Below are positions 33,691-44,329 of a DNA stretch of 64,000 nt, one piece after another. The notes under the pieces are model-generated. The model was not told where the DNA came from. It saw nothing but the letters and a program-made list of their open reading frames with translations, and searched no databases. Source of the stretch: Rhizomys pruinosus (taxonomy: Eukaryota; Chordata; Mammalia; Rodentia; Spalacidae); contig VZQC01001057.1 of NCBI GenBank assembly GCA_009823505.1, positions 20,312 through 84,311 of the forward strand, read 5' to 3'. The stretch's first letter is position 1. Each line of letters opens with the position of its first letter. The position numbers and the translations under genes are program-made.

Positions 33691-34792
33691 AGGACTCAAT
33701 CAGAATACTTTAAGGAGGAAATGCCAATGAGATCAATACATTGAGACTGGGAATGAGCAATGAAGCTTTGGTTTTGAGGGTCCTTGTTTGCTTTTAGATT
33801 ACTGCATGAAAGGTCCAAGAAGTGCTGTGGGTGTGTATCTGGGCCAAGGTAGAAGTTACCGCAACAAAGAAATGGAATAGAAGGTGCAGTTTAGCTGTTT
33901 TCTTTACAATCTCTTGGGCTCTGTCCTCATCCCAGTATCACTTAGTTTCATTGCTATCACTCATAATTTGGTGGTCATCCTTTCCCACAAGAAAATTAAA
34001 GTGATTCACAAATGTAAATAAACGTGCAGTTAAAAACGTTTTATCCCACAAGAGACCATTGAGATCAAACAGAGAAGTTCCAGGAGTTCATTCAAGTTAA
34101 ATTCCTTCCCAGACCTCTGAGTCTGTGCTTTGAGAGTTCCTTCACGGATGCTTTTGCAAACCAGATGAGAAAAAATGTCCTAGGGTATCAGAAAAATTCC
34201 TTCTCCAAAGATTCTTCTCCAGCATTATTTTATGAAACTTCTTGCCTTCTGACTGTTCATTACACTGCATATTTTCTTCATAATGGGGAAGATGATTGAG
34301 TTCAGTCTCTATTTATCTACCCTGCCTTAATTTCTGTCTTTAAACTTTCCAAACTGAAAGCCCTAGTAAAAATATTCTCCAAGAATAATGTTCTTCACTT
34401 TCTAGTGTCCTAAAGCACAGAGGGGTCCCATGAGCACATTATGTACTTTGAAGTTCTTTTAACATCAGTAGATAATGAGGATGATGAGGATGATGAAGAT
34501 GATGGTGTCACTACCTGCCAACACTTCTTCACCCCAGCCACAAGTCCAAGGCATACTTGCTATTTGGATGAAGAAAACTTTCTATTATGGCTTTCAACTT
34601 AACCATCCCCCATTTTTCTGTTCAGTCTCCCCATCTTGAATCCCTAGTTTGGCTCCCTTTATTTACATTTCTTCCAAATTCAAGCTGATCTCAGAAACCC
34701 AGCTTCCAGCTCTGAACTCTTTGATCTCACTAACCCCACAACAACCCTTTTCTTAGTCTGTGTGCTTTTCGTAGGCAATAGAGCCACTTGCT
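33691..34792. other. Intergenic DNA with (GAT)n
   Basis: Mostly unassigned. An imperfect GATGAT/GATGAG microsatellite sits at 34,474-34,505. No gene recognised. Confidence 0.5.
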
Positions 34793-34928
34793 ACCATGTC
34801 ATTTTTGTTTTTGTTTTTGTTTTTGTTTTTTTAATTATTCAAAAGGACCTTTATTAAGCTTAAGTAACTACATAGATTTCCATTACTATGGCATAGTTAT
34901 CCTTTAAGAAATTCCACAATCACATTTT

Positions 34929-35176
34929 GGGTTGGAGAGATGGCCTAGCGGTTAAGAGCGCCGACCACTCTTGCAGAGGACCCGGGTTCGATCCCCAGCA
35001 CCCACATGGCAGCCGAGAACCGTCTGAAGCTCCAATTCCAGGAGAACTCCAGTTCCAGGGGAATCCGACACCGTCTTCTGACCTCCGCAGCATTGCAGGA
35101 CACGGGTGCACAAACTTGCATGCAGACAGTACATTCATACACATACAGAAATAAATTAAAAAAATTATTAAAAAAA
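34929..35176 (+). mobile_element. B2 SINE in retrocopy 3' UTR
   Basis: TSD AAATTCCACAATCACATTTT against AAATTCACAACCACATTTT (34,909-34,928; about 35,180-35,198). Sense, 17-bp duplication, intact A and B boxes. It interrupts the 3' UTR of the zinc-finger retrocopy, so it is younger than that copy. Confidence 0.95.
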
Positions 35177-35352
35177 AAGAAATTCACAACCACATTTTAA
35201 CATTCACAATGATTGGTATCTTCATTAGCAATCTGCAAAGCTTATGAATAAAGAGAAACACAAAACCCTCAAGTTCTACAAAATAAAAATTTCTAGGCCT
35301 ATGTACATTAATAATAAAAACATTTCTTTCAGTTCAAAGAAAATATAAAGGC

Positions 35353-35593
35353 GGGGCTGGAGGGATGGCCTAGCGGTTAAGAGCACTGGCCGCTCTTGCA
35401 GAGGACTGGGGTTTGATCCCCAGCACCCACATGGCGGCTGAGAACCGTCTATAACTCCGATTCCAGGAGAACTCCAGTTCCAGGGGAATCTGACACCCTC
35501 TCCTGACCTCCGCGGCATTGCACGACACGGGTGCACAAACTTACATGCAGACAGTACATTCATACACATAATAAATAAATAATTTTTAAAAAG
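35353..35593 (+). mobile_element. B2 SINE in retrocopy 3' UTR
   Basis: TSD TATAAAGGC (35,344-35,352; 35,594-35,602). Sense, with the 17-bp duplication. Second B2 in the same retrocopy UTR. Confidence 0.95.
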
Positions 35594-36262
35594 TATAAAG
35601 GCATAGAAGTGAAATTTTATTTTCTATATAGCCAGGAATGAAAGAAAAGTTAACAGAACTTAACAGACTGGTGCTGTTCCTTTCTATGTTCCTCAGTCCC
35701 CGTTTGTACAGTCAGTCACAGCTTATGTCAGTAGCTTTAGTAATGACTTTTTCAAAAGCTCAACTGAAGTTTGATTCCATGGAGAGTATGCACTACATCC
35801 AGCAAAGATCTTTTTCCTTAAAATAGTCAAGATTTTTTGTCACTTGGCGGATAATATTTGGTTCCAATTAAATTCTCATAGTTTCTCTTTTGAAGGACGA
35901 TGTTGGAGAAGTGTTGATATATTATGGGGCTCTTTCCTTCCCTTGGTGGGCTGGCTACTGGGTATCCTGCTTGTCCACAGGCCTACAGAGGTGCTGAGGT
36001 GCTGTTTGTCCTCTGCACAGTCAACAGGCTGGGTGACTGCCCTGGGCAGGGCTTAGGAAACTGGCTATGGGCGGCAGCCCGGGTGGTGGGAACACACCCT
36101 CTGGTAAGAGTGTGCTGATAGTGACCACTTCTTCATACCTGGGGCGGTCAAAGCACCTTCTGCTCTTGGTCCCAGGATACTCTGTGTCTAGGGCCACCAT
36201 GCTAGGCTCAAGTCTTTTGGGAAGGGGCTCTTTAAACTTGGCTGTGGTATTGTTAGCATTCT

Positions 36263-37349
36263 TTATCTTTTTTTACATTTGTTTTTTTTTTTATTTTTAA
36301 TATATACTTTGTAAAAGATTTTCAAATCTAGACCCATGTACCCCACCCTATCCCCCCGCCCCACCAGAGCTCATATATTCTGCCAAACATGCTTTTCATC
36401 TCTTTCTCAGTCTTTCTCGATATTCTCCATGTGGAAGTTGACTGTTTTGAGCAGAAGTTCACTGTTTCAGTCAGTTCTTTGATGCAGTCCTTTCTGTTGT
36501 TGTTGTTGCTTTTGTTGTTTCCAATATGCATCACTCCCGACTACTTGTACAAAAGCTCAAGGGGCCATGCACAAGAAATACAACTAGGTAATTGGCACTA
36601 GCATCCAGAGATGAGGGATACCATTTGTCGTTTGTTTTTCTGGGACTGTTACTTAACTCAGCATGATGTCCTCTAGCTTCAGCCATTTTCCTGCGAAGCT
36701 CATGATGTCATTTTTCTTTACTGCTGCATAGAACTCCATTGTGTAGATGTACCACATTTTCTCTATCCACTCGTCAGTTGAGGGGCATTTAGGTTGGTTC
36801 CAGCTCCTTGCTATTGTGAAGAGAGCTGCAATAAACATGGCCATGCATGTATCTCTGTGGTGGCGTAAGTCTTGAGGGTACATGCCCAGGAGTGGTATGG
36901 CTGGGTCGGGTGGCAAGTTCATTCCAAGTCTTCCAAGGGTTCTCCACACTGCTTTCCATAGTGGCTGTACGAGTTTACATTCCCACCAGCAGTGGATGAG
37001 TGTTCCCCTTTCCCCACAACCTCTCCAGCACTTGGTATCATTTGTTTTCTTGATCCTAGCCAGTCTTATTGGAGTAAGATGATATCTTAAAGTGGTTTTC
37101 ATTTGCATTTCCTTAATGATTAGTGATGTTGAGCAGTTCTTGAGGTGTTTCTCAGACATCTCTAATTTCCTCAACTTGTGAAGTCTCTGTTCAGCTCTTT
37201 GCTCCATCTATTGAGTGGGTCATTTGTTTTCTTTCTTCTTTGTTTTTTGAGTAGTTTATATATTCTGGAAATCAATGCTCTGTCAGATGTTTCTGTGGTG
37301 AAGGTTTCCTACCACTCTGTGGGATTTCTCTTCACTTCCTTGATTGTTT
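36263..37349 (-). mobile_element. Young 5'-truncated L1 inside the zinc-finger retrocopy
   Basis: TSD GTGGTATTGTTAGCATTCT (36,244-36,262) and GTGGTACTGTTAGCATTCT (37,350-37,368), 18 of 19 identical, both inside the zinc-finger coding sequence. The T-rich stretch 36,263-36,298 is the tail, followed by a 3' UTR of about 350-400 bases with the reversed G-tract (CCCTATCCCCCCGCCCCACC), then the ORF2 C-terminus. The open C-terminal frame indicates low age. It shows the normal 3' UTR length for the young L1 of this genome. Confidence 0.95.
36653..37207 (-). pseudogene. L1 ORF2p C-terminus, open 184 codons
   Basis: Uninterrupted frame: [16 protein letters not shown], then [18 protein letters not shown] (Cys-rich motif), [64 protein letters not shown]. 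This is the last part of ORF2p only; endonuclease and polymerase are missing, so it is inert. Preservation argues that its source L1 was recently active. Confidence 0.93.
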
Positions 37350-38065
37350 GTGGTACTGTTAGCATTCTGATGGCAGAAATAGTCTCTTCCTTGTGGACCT
37401 AGCAAGTGCTCAACCTTCAGGGGGTACCTGATGCCATTACTGCTGCTGAGGGGAGAATGAGAAGAGGCCATTGTCAGAGGCTTCAGCTTCTGCTCTAGTT
37501 GCTTCATCTCATCCACAGCAGCAGACACGCTGACTTTGGGCAACAGCTTCAGCTGCTGCTGCCTGGTGGCCCTGAGGCCCCCTGGACAGGGTTGTGGCCT
37601 GTATGACTTAAGGTTACAGGGGGTTAAAGTACTGGAGTCAGATCCTGAATATTGGGGGGCTTTGGTTGGTACCTTCTCTGGTGGTGGTGGGGACTTGGGT
37701 CTTGGGAAGGAAGCCTTGGCCTGGAGCTTCTTCTGGCCTGCCAGGGTTGGCATGTCTTTTCCAAGCAGGGCAGGAGGACTGCTGGCATGCTGGCTCCTCA
37801 TCTCAGACTTGTTCTTGCAGTTCTTCAGCATGTTAGGGATGAACTTGTGATGCACTCTCTGGTGCATTATCAGAAATTCCCAGTAAAATGTCTTAAAGGC
37901 ACAAAAGGGGCAGGTGATAATTGGGATGTGACTCATTTTCAGAGAGATGGAGGGACTCACTTAAAGAGTTCCAAGGGGCAGATTCAAAGGTCTATCCTGG
38001 CAGTCAAGGCGGGGCTTGTACTTGCAGTCCTCCCTCTCCATGCTGACTCTATGGCCACCTTACAA

Positions 38066-38152
38066 CTTACAGTCCATCACCAAGGGCAGGAACCTGGAGG
38101 CAGGAACTGAACCACAGCCCGTAGAGGAACACTGCTTCCTGGCTTGCTCTTC
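38066..38152 (-). repeat. Fragment of rodent-wide repeat at the retrocopy 5' end
   Basis: Minus strand reads GAGCAAGCCAGGAAGCAGTG, TTCAGTTCCTGCCTCCAGG and GGTGATGGACTGTAAG, matching the middle of the repeat seen whole at 43,757, 54,013 and 58,797. It stops exactly where the retrocopy's presumed TSD begins, so it may be part of the retrotransposed RNA. Confidence 0.68.
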
Positions 38153-38162
38153 ACCATGTCAT

Positions 38163-39276
38163 CTTCTTGATGTCATCACCTTGATAAAGACAGAGAATGC
38201 TTTCTAAATCCATACTTGGTCACCGCATGCCAACTCAAAATACGTGAAAAACAAAAATTTGATACACTGTGGTTTCAGAATTTCATTCATTGTTCTTTAC
38301 TTCCTGTTCAAAAAAGCTTCCCTTAATTCTTTGAGGTATAATTAGTAAAGCCATTCATATGTAAACATGTTCAGATATTCCTCTGATGCATAGAACTTCA
38401 GAAAGTTAGCACCTTGCATATCAGAAACTTTGCTTTTAATACAATACTATCAATGAAAGATTTCCATGATGGTAAGAGGTGTGTTAACTTTTTAATAAAA
38501 ATATAAACTCACAAACAAGATCCTGTATTAATATCTCTTCTGAGTCCCTGAAATCTTTTTCATGAGTCAGTTGGGCAGAAACTTATTTGATTTTCTTCAA
38601 TTTGCGTAGCTGTTTTCTTATATTTGATGATATCACAGAAAAAGTTCATTATATACAATACCAAGACCCCCAAGAAGTTAAATCACCAGGCCTCATGTGG
38701 TATATTTGGTGACAGAACTGTGGCACCACAGGGATTCTAACCTGTTTTGTCTACATTTTCACAGACTGTGCTTTTCTCTTTACATATTTGTGGTCTGAAA
38801 TTGGGAAGAATGCCATAATTCCCTTGATAGTATATCACTCATATGGCTCTTTCTAAGAACATGAAATTTGGAATAGCTTGACTGGCCATTTCACTTGCTC
38901 TTGACAGAGATTATGAGAGAATTAAACCTCACATATAATAAGGAAGTCATCATGGTTGGATCAACACTTTGCAGCTTGAATGTTTATTTTAGCTGGGATA
39001 AAATAAAGATCTTATATCTCTCCAGTCATAATGATAGTCAGTGAGAAAATATTTTATGCTACTCACTTTATATTCAACTTGTTATGAATGCACTTAATGT
39101 GTAAATCCTGCATGGCTGGTGCTTGATTTCCTACTATAATCACACATTTTCCTGTGCAGTCAATCTTAAGCTTGCCAGTCCACATTGCTCTAATAGTGCA
39201 CCAAGTAGCTCAGAACACACTCCATAAATGTCATAGGAATTCCTTCCTAACCCCTGTTCCCTTGTTTCTCCATCTC
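38163..39276. other. AT-rich intergenic DNA
   Basis: No gene or repeat recognised with confidence. Confidence 0.45.
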
Positions 39277-39452
39277 TTTTTGTTTGTTTGTTTGTTTGTT
39301 TGTTTGTTTTGTCTTTTCGAGACAGGGTCTCCCTGTAGCTCCAGCTGGCCTGGAACTCACTCAGTAAACCATGCAGGCCTGGAACTCACAGATCCACCTG
39401 CCTCTGCCTCCCAAGTCATGGGATTAAAGGCATGCACCACCACATCCAGTAT
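39277..39452 (-). mobile_element. B1 SINE with (TTTG)n tail
   Basis: (TTTG)n tail at 39,280-39,310, then GAGACAGGGTCTCCCTGTAGCTCC, GCCTGGAACTCACAG and GGGATTAAAGGCATGCACCACC reversed B1 core. Confidence 0.94.
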
Positions 39453-39852
39453 ATTTCTCTATTTTTAAGATATTCTAATATATGTGCAGTGTTATCTCCT
39501 CTTGATTCTAATTTGTATTCACCTAATGGCTAATTGATGTTGAAAATTCTTTCCTGTACATATTTGCTATATCCTCATTAGTGAAATGTGTGCTTGTGTT
39601 TGATTTTACCGTTTCCCTAGTTGGATTATAATTATCTTCTGGTGATGCATTTTCAGTTATGTATGTATTTCCCAAATAAACATCTGCTATTGGATACAGA
39701 AATAGCAAATATTTTCTTTTCTGAAAAAAAGTCTATATATTTCTCGGCTGTCATCAAAGTCACGATCTTCCTGCCTTGATCTACAAAGTATTAGAATTAC
39801 ATACCACTACTCCCTGTAGTAACTTTTAATATTTTATTTTTGTTTATCTTAG

Positions 39853-40905
39853 TTTCCTTCCCTGTTGTGCTGGTATAATACCCTGAAAAACTCAACTTGG
39901 TAGAGAAAGGGTTTATTTATGTGTAGAATTTTTATCATATCCATCTCCTTTCCCCTCAGACTTCTCCCATACTCCCCTCAAAACTTGTAGCCTCTTCCTT
40001 TACTTTCTTTATAATCCAAAGAGTACAGTTAGTGTTGTGCATATGTGCATTTGTATGAAGCGTTCCATTGGAGCACAGGCAACCTAGAAAAGAAGCCATA
40101 CCTCTGAGGAAAACTGTTTCTCCCCAGAGGCCATCAACTGGCAAGAGTTCTCAGCTATGGGTGGAACTTTGTGAATTCTTCCTCCATCCATGCGGGAATG
40201 GTGACTGACTGGATCCTGTGTAGGTCTTATATAGGCAGCCCCAGCTGCAATGGTTCTGTTGTGTCCAGAAAACACTATTTTTCAACCGTCTTCTTCAATT
40301 GTTTTGCCCTTAGACTCTTTCTGCCCCCTTTTCTGCAATGTTCCCTGAACCTTGAGGATGGGGGATGATATACATATTCCATTTGGGGCTGAGCACACCG
40401 CAATCACATATTCTCCGTACTTTGACTAGTGTAGGTCTCTGTGTTGACCACTCTCCACCGTAAGAAGAAGCTTCTCTGATGATGGTTAAAAGCTGCACCA
40501 TCCTATGGGTATAACTGTTTAGAAGATAGTTTTAGGCTATGCCCATGTATCAAAATGACAGTAGTAGGTTCTTCCCGAGTATATGACCTACATCCATGGA
40601 TTCTTGGTCACTTTACAGCAGCAAGTACTAGTTCCTTTCTGTGGAGCAGGACTTAAATACAATCAGAAAATTGCTGATTTCGTCCACAACATTCATACTA
40701 CTGTTACACTATTGTTACAGCCTGGTCATTACTGGAGTACAGAGCTGGATCCCATGTTAATGAACAGTGCCATTCACAGTGGGTAGGTCCTTCCACCTCA
40801 ATTAATACAATCAAAAACCCATTCATAGGCATGCCTGGGGGCCCATCTCTCAAGTGATTGTAGGTTCTGACAAATTGTCAATAAACACTAACCAGCATAC
40901 AGCCT
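39853..40905 (-). repeat. Rodent-wide repeat split by an L1 3' UTR
   Basis: 39,853-39,916 (CTGTTGTGCTGGTATAATACC...CTCAACTTGG..GAGAAAGGGTTTATTT) is one end, and about 40,775-40,905 (GTGGGTAGGTCCTTCCACCTCAATTAATACAATC...GGCATGCCTGGGGGCCCATCTC...GACAAATTGTCAATAAACACTAACCAGCA) is the other end of a related element. The piece between is L1 3' UTR. The name is uncertain; I think it is the URR1-type group. Confidence 0.6.
39917..40770 (-). mobile_element. L1 (Lx-like) 3' UTR, antisense
   Basis: Reversed Lx 3' UTR: TCTTTATAATCCAAAGAGTAC, CATTGGAGCACAGGCAACCTAG, AGAGGCCATCAACTGG, GTTCCCTGAACCTTGAGG, GACCACTCTCCACC. Orientation fits insertion into the flanking repeat. Confidence 0.68.
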
Positions 40906-41308
40906 TCATCTTTTTCTTTGTTTTCATGCCAATCCCTAGTGAAGAAAAGGTTTTTGGTTGTCATAAGGTACGACCTATTTTGTTCTTTTGTTTTTTATGT
41001 GCTTTTGTTTTCCTTTCTGAGAACTTTTGCCTAAAATCAGGTTATACAAATTCTCTCTTGCTTTTTCTAAGAGTTCTTTAAGTTTTAGAGACTATTTTAA
41101 AGTAATTCTTATATAAAGTGTGAGGTTCAGGTCAGGCTTCCTTTGGGTTTTCTGCATATGCATTATTACTTGTTTCATTTGTTGAAAGGACTACTCTTTC
41201 TCCAATGAATTGCTTTTACATGTTTTTTTTCCATAACCAAATATCCATAATTGTGTGTGACTGAACATGCCCGGTGATAACTTTTTTTTTAAAGTACTGT
41301 ACTTTTGT
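40906..41308. other. Short AT-rich intergenic stretch
   Basis: Partly resembles a decayed reversed L1 (GCTTTTGTTTTCCTTTCTGAGAACTTTTGCC, TTTTAGAGACTATTTTAAAG), too weak to call. Confidence 0.35.
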
Positions 41309-41324
41309 GGTATATATATTTTTT

Positions 41325-41558
41325 AATTTTATTTATTTCTGTATGTGTATGAATGTACTGTCTTCATGCAAGTCTGTGCACCCATGACGTGTAATGCCGC
41401 AGAGGTCAGAAGAGGATGTCAGATTCCCCTGGAACTGGAGTTCTCCTGGAATTGGAGTTTCAGACGGTTCTCAGGCCACCATGTGGGTGCTGGGGATCGA
41501 ACCCGGGTCCTCTGCAAGAGCGGTTGGCGCTCTTAACTGCTAGGCCATCTCTCTAGCC
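41325..41558 (-). mobile_element. B2 SINE, young subfamily
   Basis: Reversed B2 with the 17-bp duplication. TSD GGTATAT-like flanks (41,309 and 41,560). Followed 25 bases later by a B1. Confidence 0.95.
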
Positions 41559-41584
41559 CGGTATATTTTAAAATTGAGAGATAT

Positions 41585-41736
41585 AGCTGGATGTGGTGGC
41601 ACACACCTTTAATCCCAGCACTCAGGAGGCAGAAGCAGGCAGATCTCTGTGAGTTCAAGGCCAGCCTGGTCTACATAGGGAGCTCCAGGGCATGTGGGAC
41701 TAAAAGGGGACCCTGTCTCAAAAAAACCAAAAAAGT
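41585..41736 (+). mobile_element. B1 SINE
   Basis: AGCTGGATGTGGTGGCACAC start and GACCCTGTCTC end. TSD TTGAGAGATAT (41,574-41,584; 41,737-41,747). Confidence 0.96.
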
Positions 41737-41844
41737 TTGAGAGATATGAATCTTCTAACTTAATTTTTTAAAATGTTTCAGATATTTTTATTTTCCTTGT
41801 CATTTCATCTAAATATCAGAGTTTAGAATTTTACAAATTTCATT

Positions 41845-42345
41845 TTTTCATGTTTTTTTTATTGAATTTTTGTCTATTTCATACATACCATCTCAATCAA
41901 TCTTAATCATTTTTATACCACCTTCTCCATTGGCATCCTCCAATTGCCCTCCCTATTGGAGCTCATAGATTCTGTCTTCTGTGTTAAGGCCTGTTGTGCC
42001 AAATTAATCTTCCCAGATGTCCCTCAGTGTGTGTTCCTCCACTGAGCTCTAGTCAACCTAATCCAGAGTTCATCACTTTAAGAAGACCAGTTCTTCCTTA
42101 CCCAACAGTAAATAGCTACCAATATTTCTTTAGTGAAGATTGGGTTCTGCTGCCAGTTTCCACATTTTCATGCTGGGTTTTTGTCTGGTTGAGCTTGCAT
42201 GGGTCTTGTGCATGTTGACACCATTGCTGTAGGTTCATACGAGCTGTGTCCAAGGGATTTGTAGGATTCTTTTTCCATACGATCTCACATCATCTCCCTA
42301 TAAATTTCTATTGTCCATAGCAATGATAATAAAAATCTTTGATAT
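41845..42345 (-). mobile_element. L1 3' UTR, antisense
   Basis: TTTTTATTGAATTTTTGTCTATTTCATACATACCATC tail, then CCAGATGTCCCTCAGTG, GAAGACCAGTTCTTCC, CAGTAAATAGCTACCAATATTTC and TGCATGGGTCTTGTGCATGTTG. Matches 46,590-47,020 block by block; the two are sister copies of one older L1 subfamily. Confidence 0.72.
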
Positions 42346-42449
42346 CTTCCAGCATCATTTTATAATTTTACCATACAGGTCCACTAGATGTTTTGTTGTA
42401 GCTGTACTTAACTATTTTAAAGGACATACGTATACATTTTCTTAGTTTG

Positions 42450-43345
42450 GGCTCTTTATTGTTCATTGCTTATAATTTGAAAATAATCCAATGGAAACTT
42501 GCTACGGTACATGCTCAAGCCATACAAAATTCTAGCATCAAAAGAGGAGGTGGAGACAATTTCTCACCTCTATCTGAGGAACTATTAGTAATTGATAGCT
42601 GTTGGGAGAAGAAGAGTAAGTTTTTGTTAAGAATGTGGTCAAGAGTGTGGCCTTTGGTAAGCTGATCACACTCCAGAGGATGACCAAGAGTATATGGGGG
42701 TCAAAAATTGGACTCAATGGACTTTGATTTGCATACCTATATCAAAGTTCTTCTCCCCTAGGCTCAGGGATCATTGCAGGGATTGTAAGAGCCAAAGTTT
42801 TCCAGTAACTGGAAAGTTACTCATATGAACTCACAGCAATGGTAACAACATGCACTAGTTCCACATAAGTTTGAGCCATACAAAATCCTGGCATAAACAT
42901 GGGGAAGTGGGTAAGAAATTTCAGTCCCACGTGAAGAACACTTGGAAAATGATGGCTGCTGGAAAAGGGAGAGCCAGTCTCTTCTAAGGGTGTGATTCTT
43001 GCTAGGCTAACTGTGCTCCAGTGGATGGCTCCTCATTGAAGGGTATTTGAAGTCACAAATTTGACTATATAGGGCTTAATATATAGTATATAATATACTG
43101 TATATTATATAATAGAGTACATTAAATTTGGTGGGATTACTTAAGGGGGTGCAGATAAGGAAGATGATTTAAATATGATCATTATATTGTATTGCTTTTG
43201 CAAAAGTTCGGAACATAATGAAAACAAAGCCCCAAACAAGATACAAGGTTGAGTACATAGAGAAAGGGGTGAATCTAGGGGGAGTTGAAGAAGGGGGTTG
43301 GATATGATAAAAATATATTGTATGAAATCCTCAAATAATTCAGAA
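42450..43345 (+). mobile_element. L1 (Lx-like) 3' UTR with internal duplication
   Basis: Two related blocks: 42,517-42,690 (CAAGCCATACAAAATTCTAGCAT... CTCCAGAGGATG) and 42,872-43,030 (GAGCCATACAAAATCCTGGCAT... CTCCAGTGGATGG). Between them is CTCAGGGATCATTGCAGGGATTGTAAGAGCC. Ends ATGATAAAAATATATTGTATGAAATCC. Non-coding. Confidence 0.7.
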
Positions 43346-43756
43346 AAATTTTTGAAAAAAATAAGTATTTGTGTGTTGACATTGTATTGTGTAATACTAC
43401 TAGACTCATTTGTTAGTTATAGGATTTCTTTTGATTTTCCTGATGTTTTCTAATCAGAAACTTATATTTTCATCAAATAAGGAGAGTTTATTCCATTCTA
43501 ATCTGAATTTACATCTTTCTCTTCCTTCACTTTTTCTTTCCTTATTTCCTTTCCTTCATTCTATTAATTTAATTAAAAAATTTTGTTCTCACAGGTTTAT
43601 TGAGTTATCAGTGGTATTCAAAACTCATCTATATTTAATGGGCACAAATTTATATGTTTAGATGTATGTAGGCATCGTGATAAAGTCAGTACAATTACAA
43701 TAATAAGGTATTCACCACTCCCCAAAGTTTCCTGTGCACATTTAGGGGACATCATT

Positions 43757-44130
43757 TGTGCTGGATAGTTTTAGCTGTCAACATGGCACAGCTGAATTGA
43801 GGAATTGGCCTCAATTGAGGAATTGGCATGGGGGCATTTTCTTGATTGTTGAGTGATGTGGGAGGGCTCAACCCACTGTGGGTGGTGCCAGTCCATGGCA
43901 GTTGGTCCTGTATTGTATAAGAAAGCAGACTGAACACAGGTCAGGGAATCAATCCAGTTATCAGCATTCCTCCATGGCCTGTGCTTCAGCTCCTTTCTCC
44001 AGGTCCCTGCCTTAAGTACCTGCCTTGGACTCCCTCAGTGATGAACTGTGACCCCAGAGATGTGAGCAGAATAAACCCTTTCCTCCTCAAGTTAGTTTTT
44101 GGTCAGTGTTTTCTGTGATCTGGCCCTTTA
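43757..44130 (+). repeat. Rodent-wide interspersed repeat (URR1-type?)
   Basis: Starts TGCTGGATAGTTTTAGCTGTCAAC, passes GGGCATTTTCTTGATTG, GGGAGGGCTCAACCCACTGTGGGTGG, GTATAAGAAAGCAGACTGA, CTTCAGCTCCTTTCTCCAGG, ends GAATAAACCCTTTCCTCCTCAAGTTAGTTTTTGGTC. Contains a tandem TTGAGGAATTGGCCTCAA/TTGAGGAATTGGCATG duplication near 43,797-43,830. A non-coding element present in three or four other places here. Class name uncertain. Confidence 0.75.
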
Positions 44131-44329
44131 TCAAATTTTGAAATTTTCAATACTGCATTATTTACTATATAAATGTTGTAAACCATATTTCTAAAAATTG
44201 CTCATCTTTAACTGAAACTCTACCTATTATTCAACACTTCCCAGTACAATTTATGCCCGTTCCCGCCCACTGGCAACCAAAATTGCATCCCTGCTTCTGT
44301 GAGTATTTTATATAAGTAAATGTGGTCAT

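Larger units (their letters stand above)
34803..38152 (-). pseudogene. ZNF217-like: Processed pseudogene of a C2H2 zinc-finger gene (C-terminal part)
   Basis: Minus strand. 37,960-37,370 codes for a protein with one C2H2 finger (CPFCAFKTF...MHQRVHH, near 37,915-37,845), then PALLGKDMP, SDSSTLTP and ATRQQQLKLLP. After the L1 (36,263-37,349) the frame resumes with AKFKEPLPKRLEPSMVALD, and the last codons read NYENLIGTKYYPPSDKKS then stop (about 35,880-35,825). This order fits the C-terminus of ZNF217 as I remember it; the identity needs a search. Signs of a retrocopy: no introns, AATAAA at about 34,849-34,854, an A-rich (CAAAAA)n tail (34,803-34,832), ACCATGTCAT at both ends (34,793-34,802; 38,153-38,162). 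Breaks: in-frame TAA just before the finger frame, frameshift near 36,020, L1 and two B2 insertions. Not functional as protein. Confidence 0.78.

Noticed and set aside
37536..38110. Plus-strand frames of 104 and 152 codons over the zinc-finger locus
   Set aside because: They are shadows of the minus-strand coding sequence of the retrocopy.
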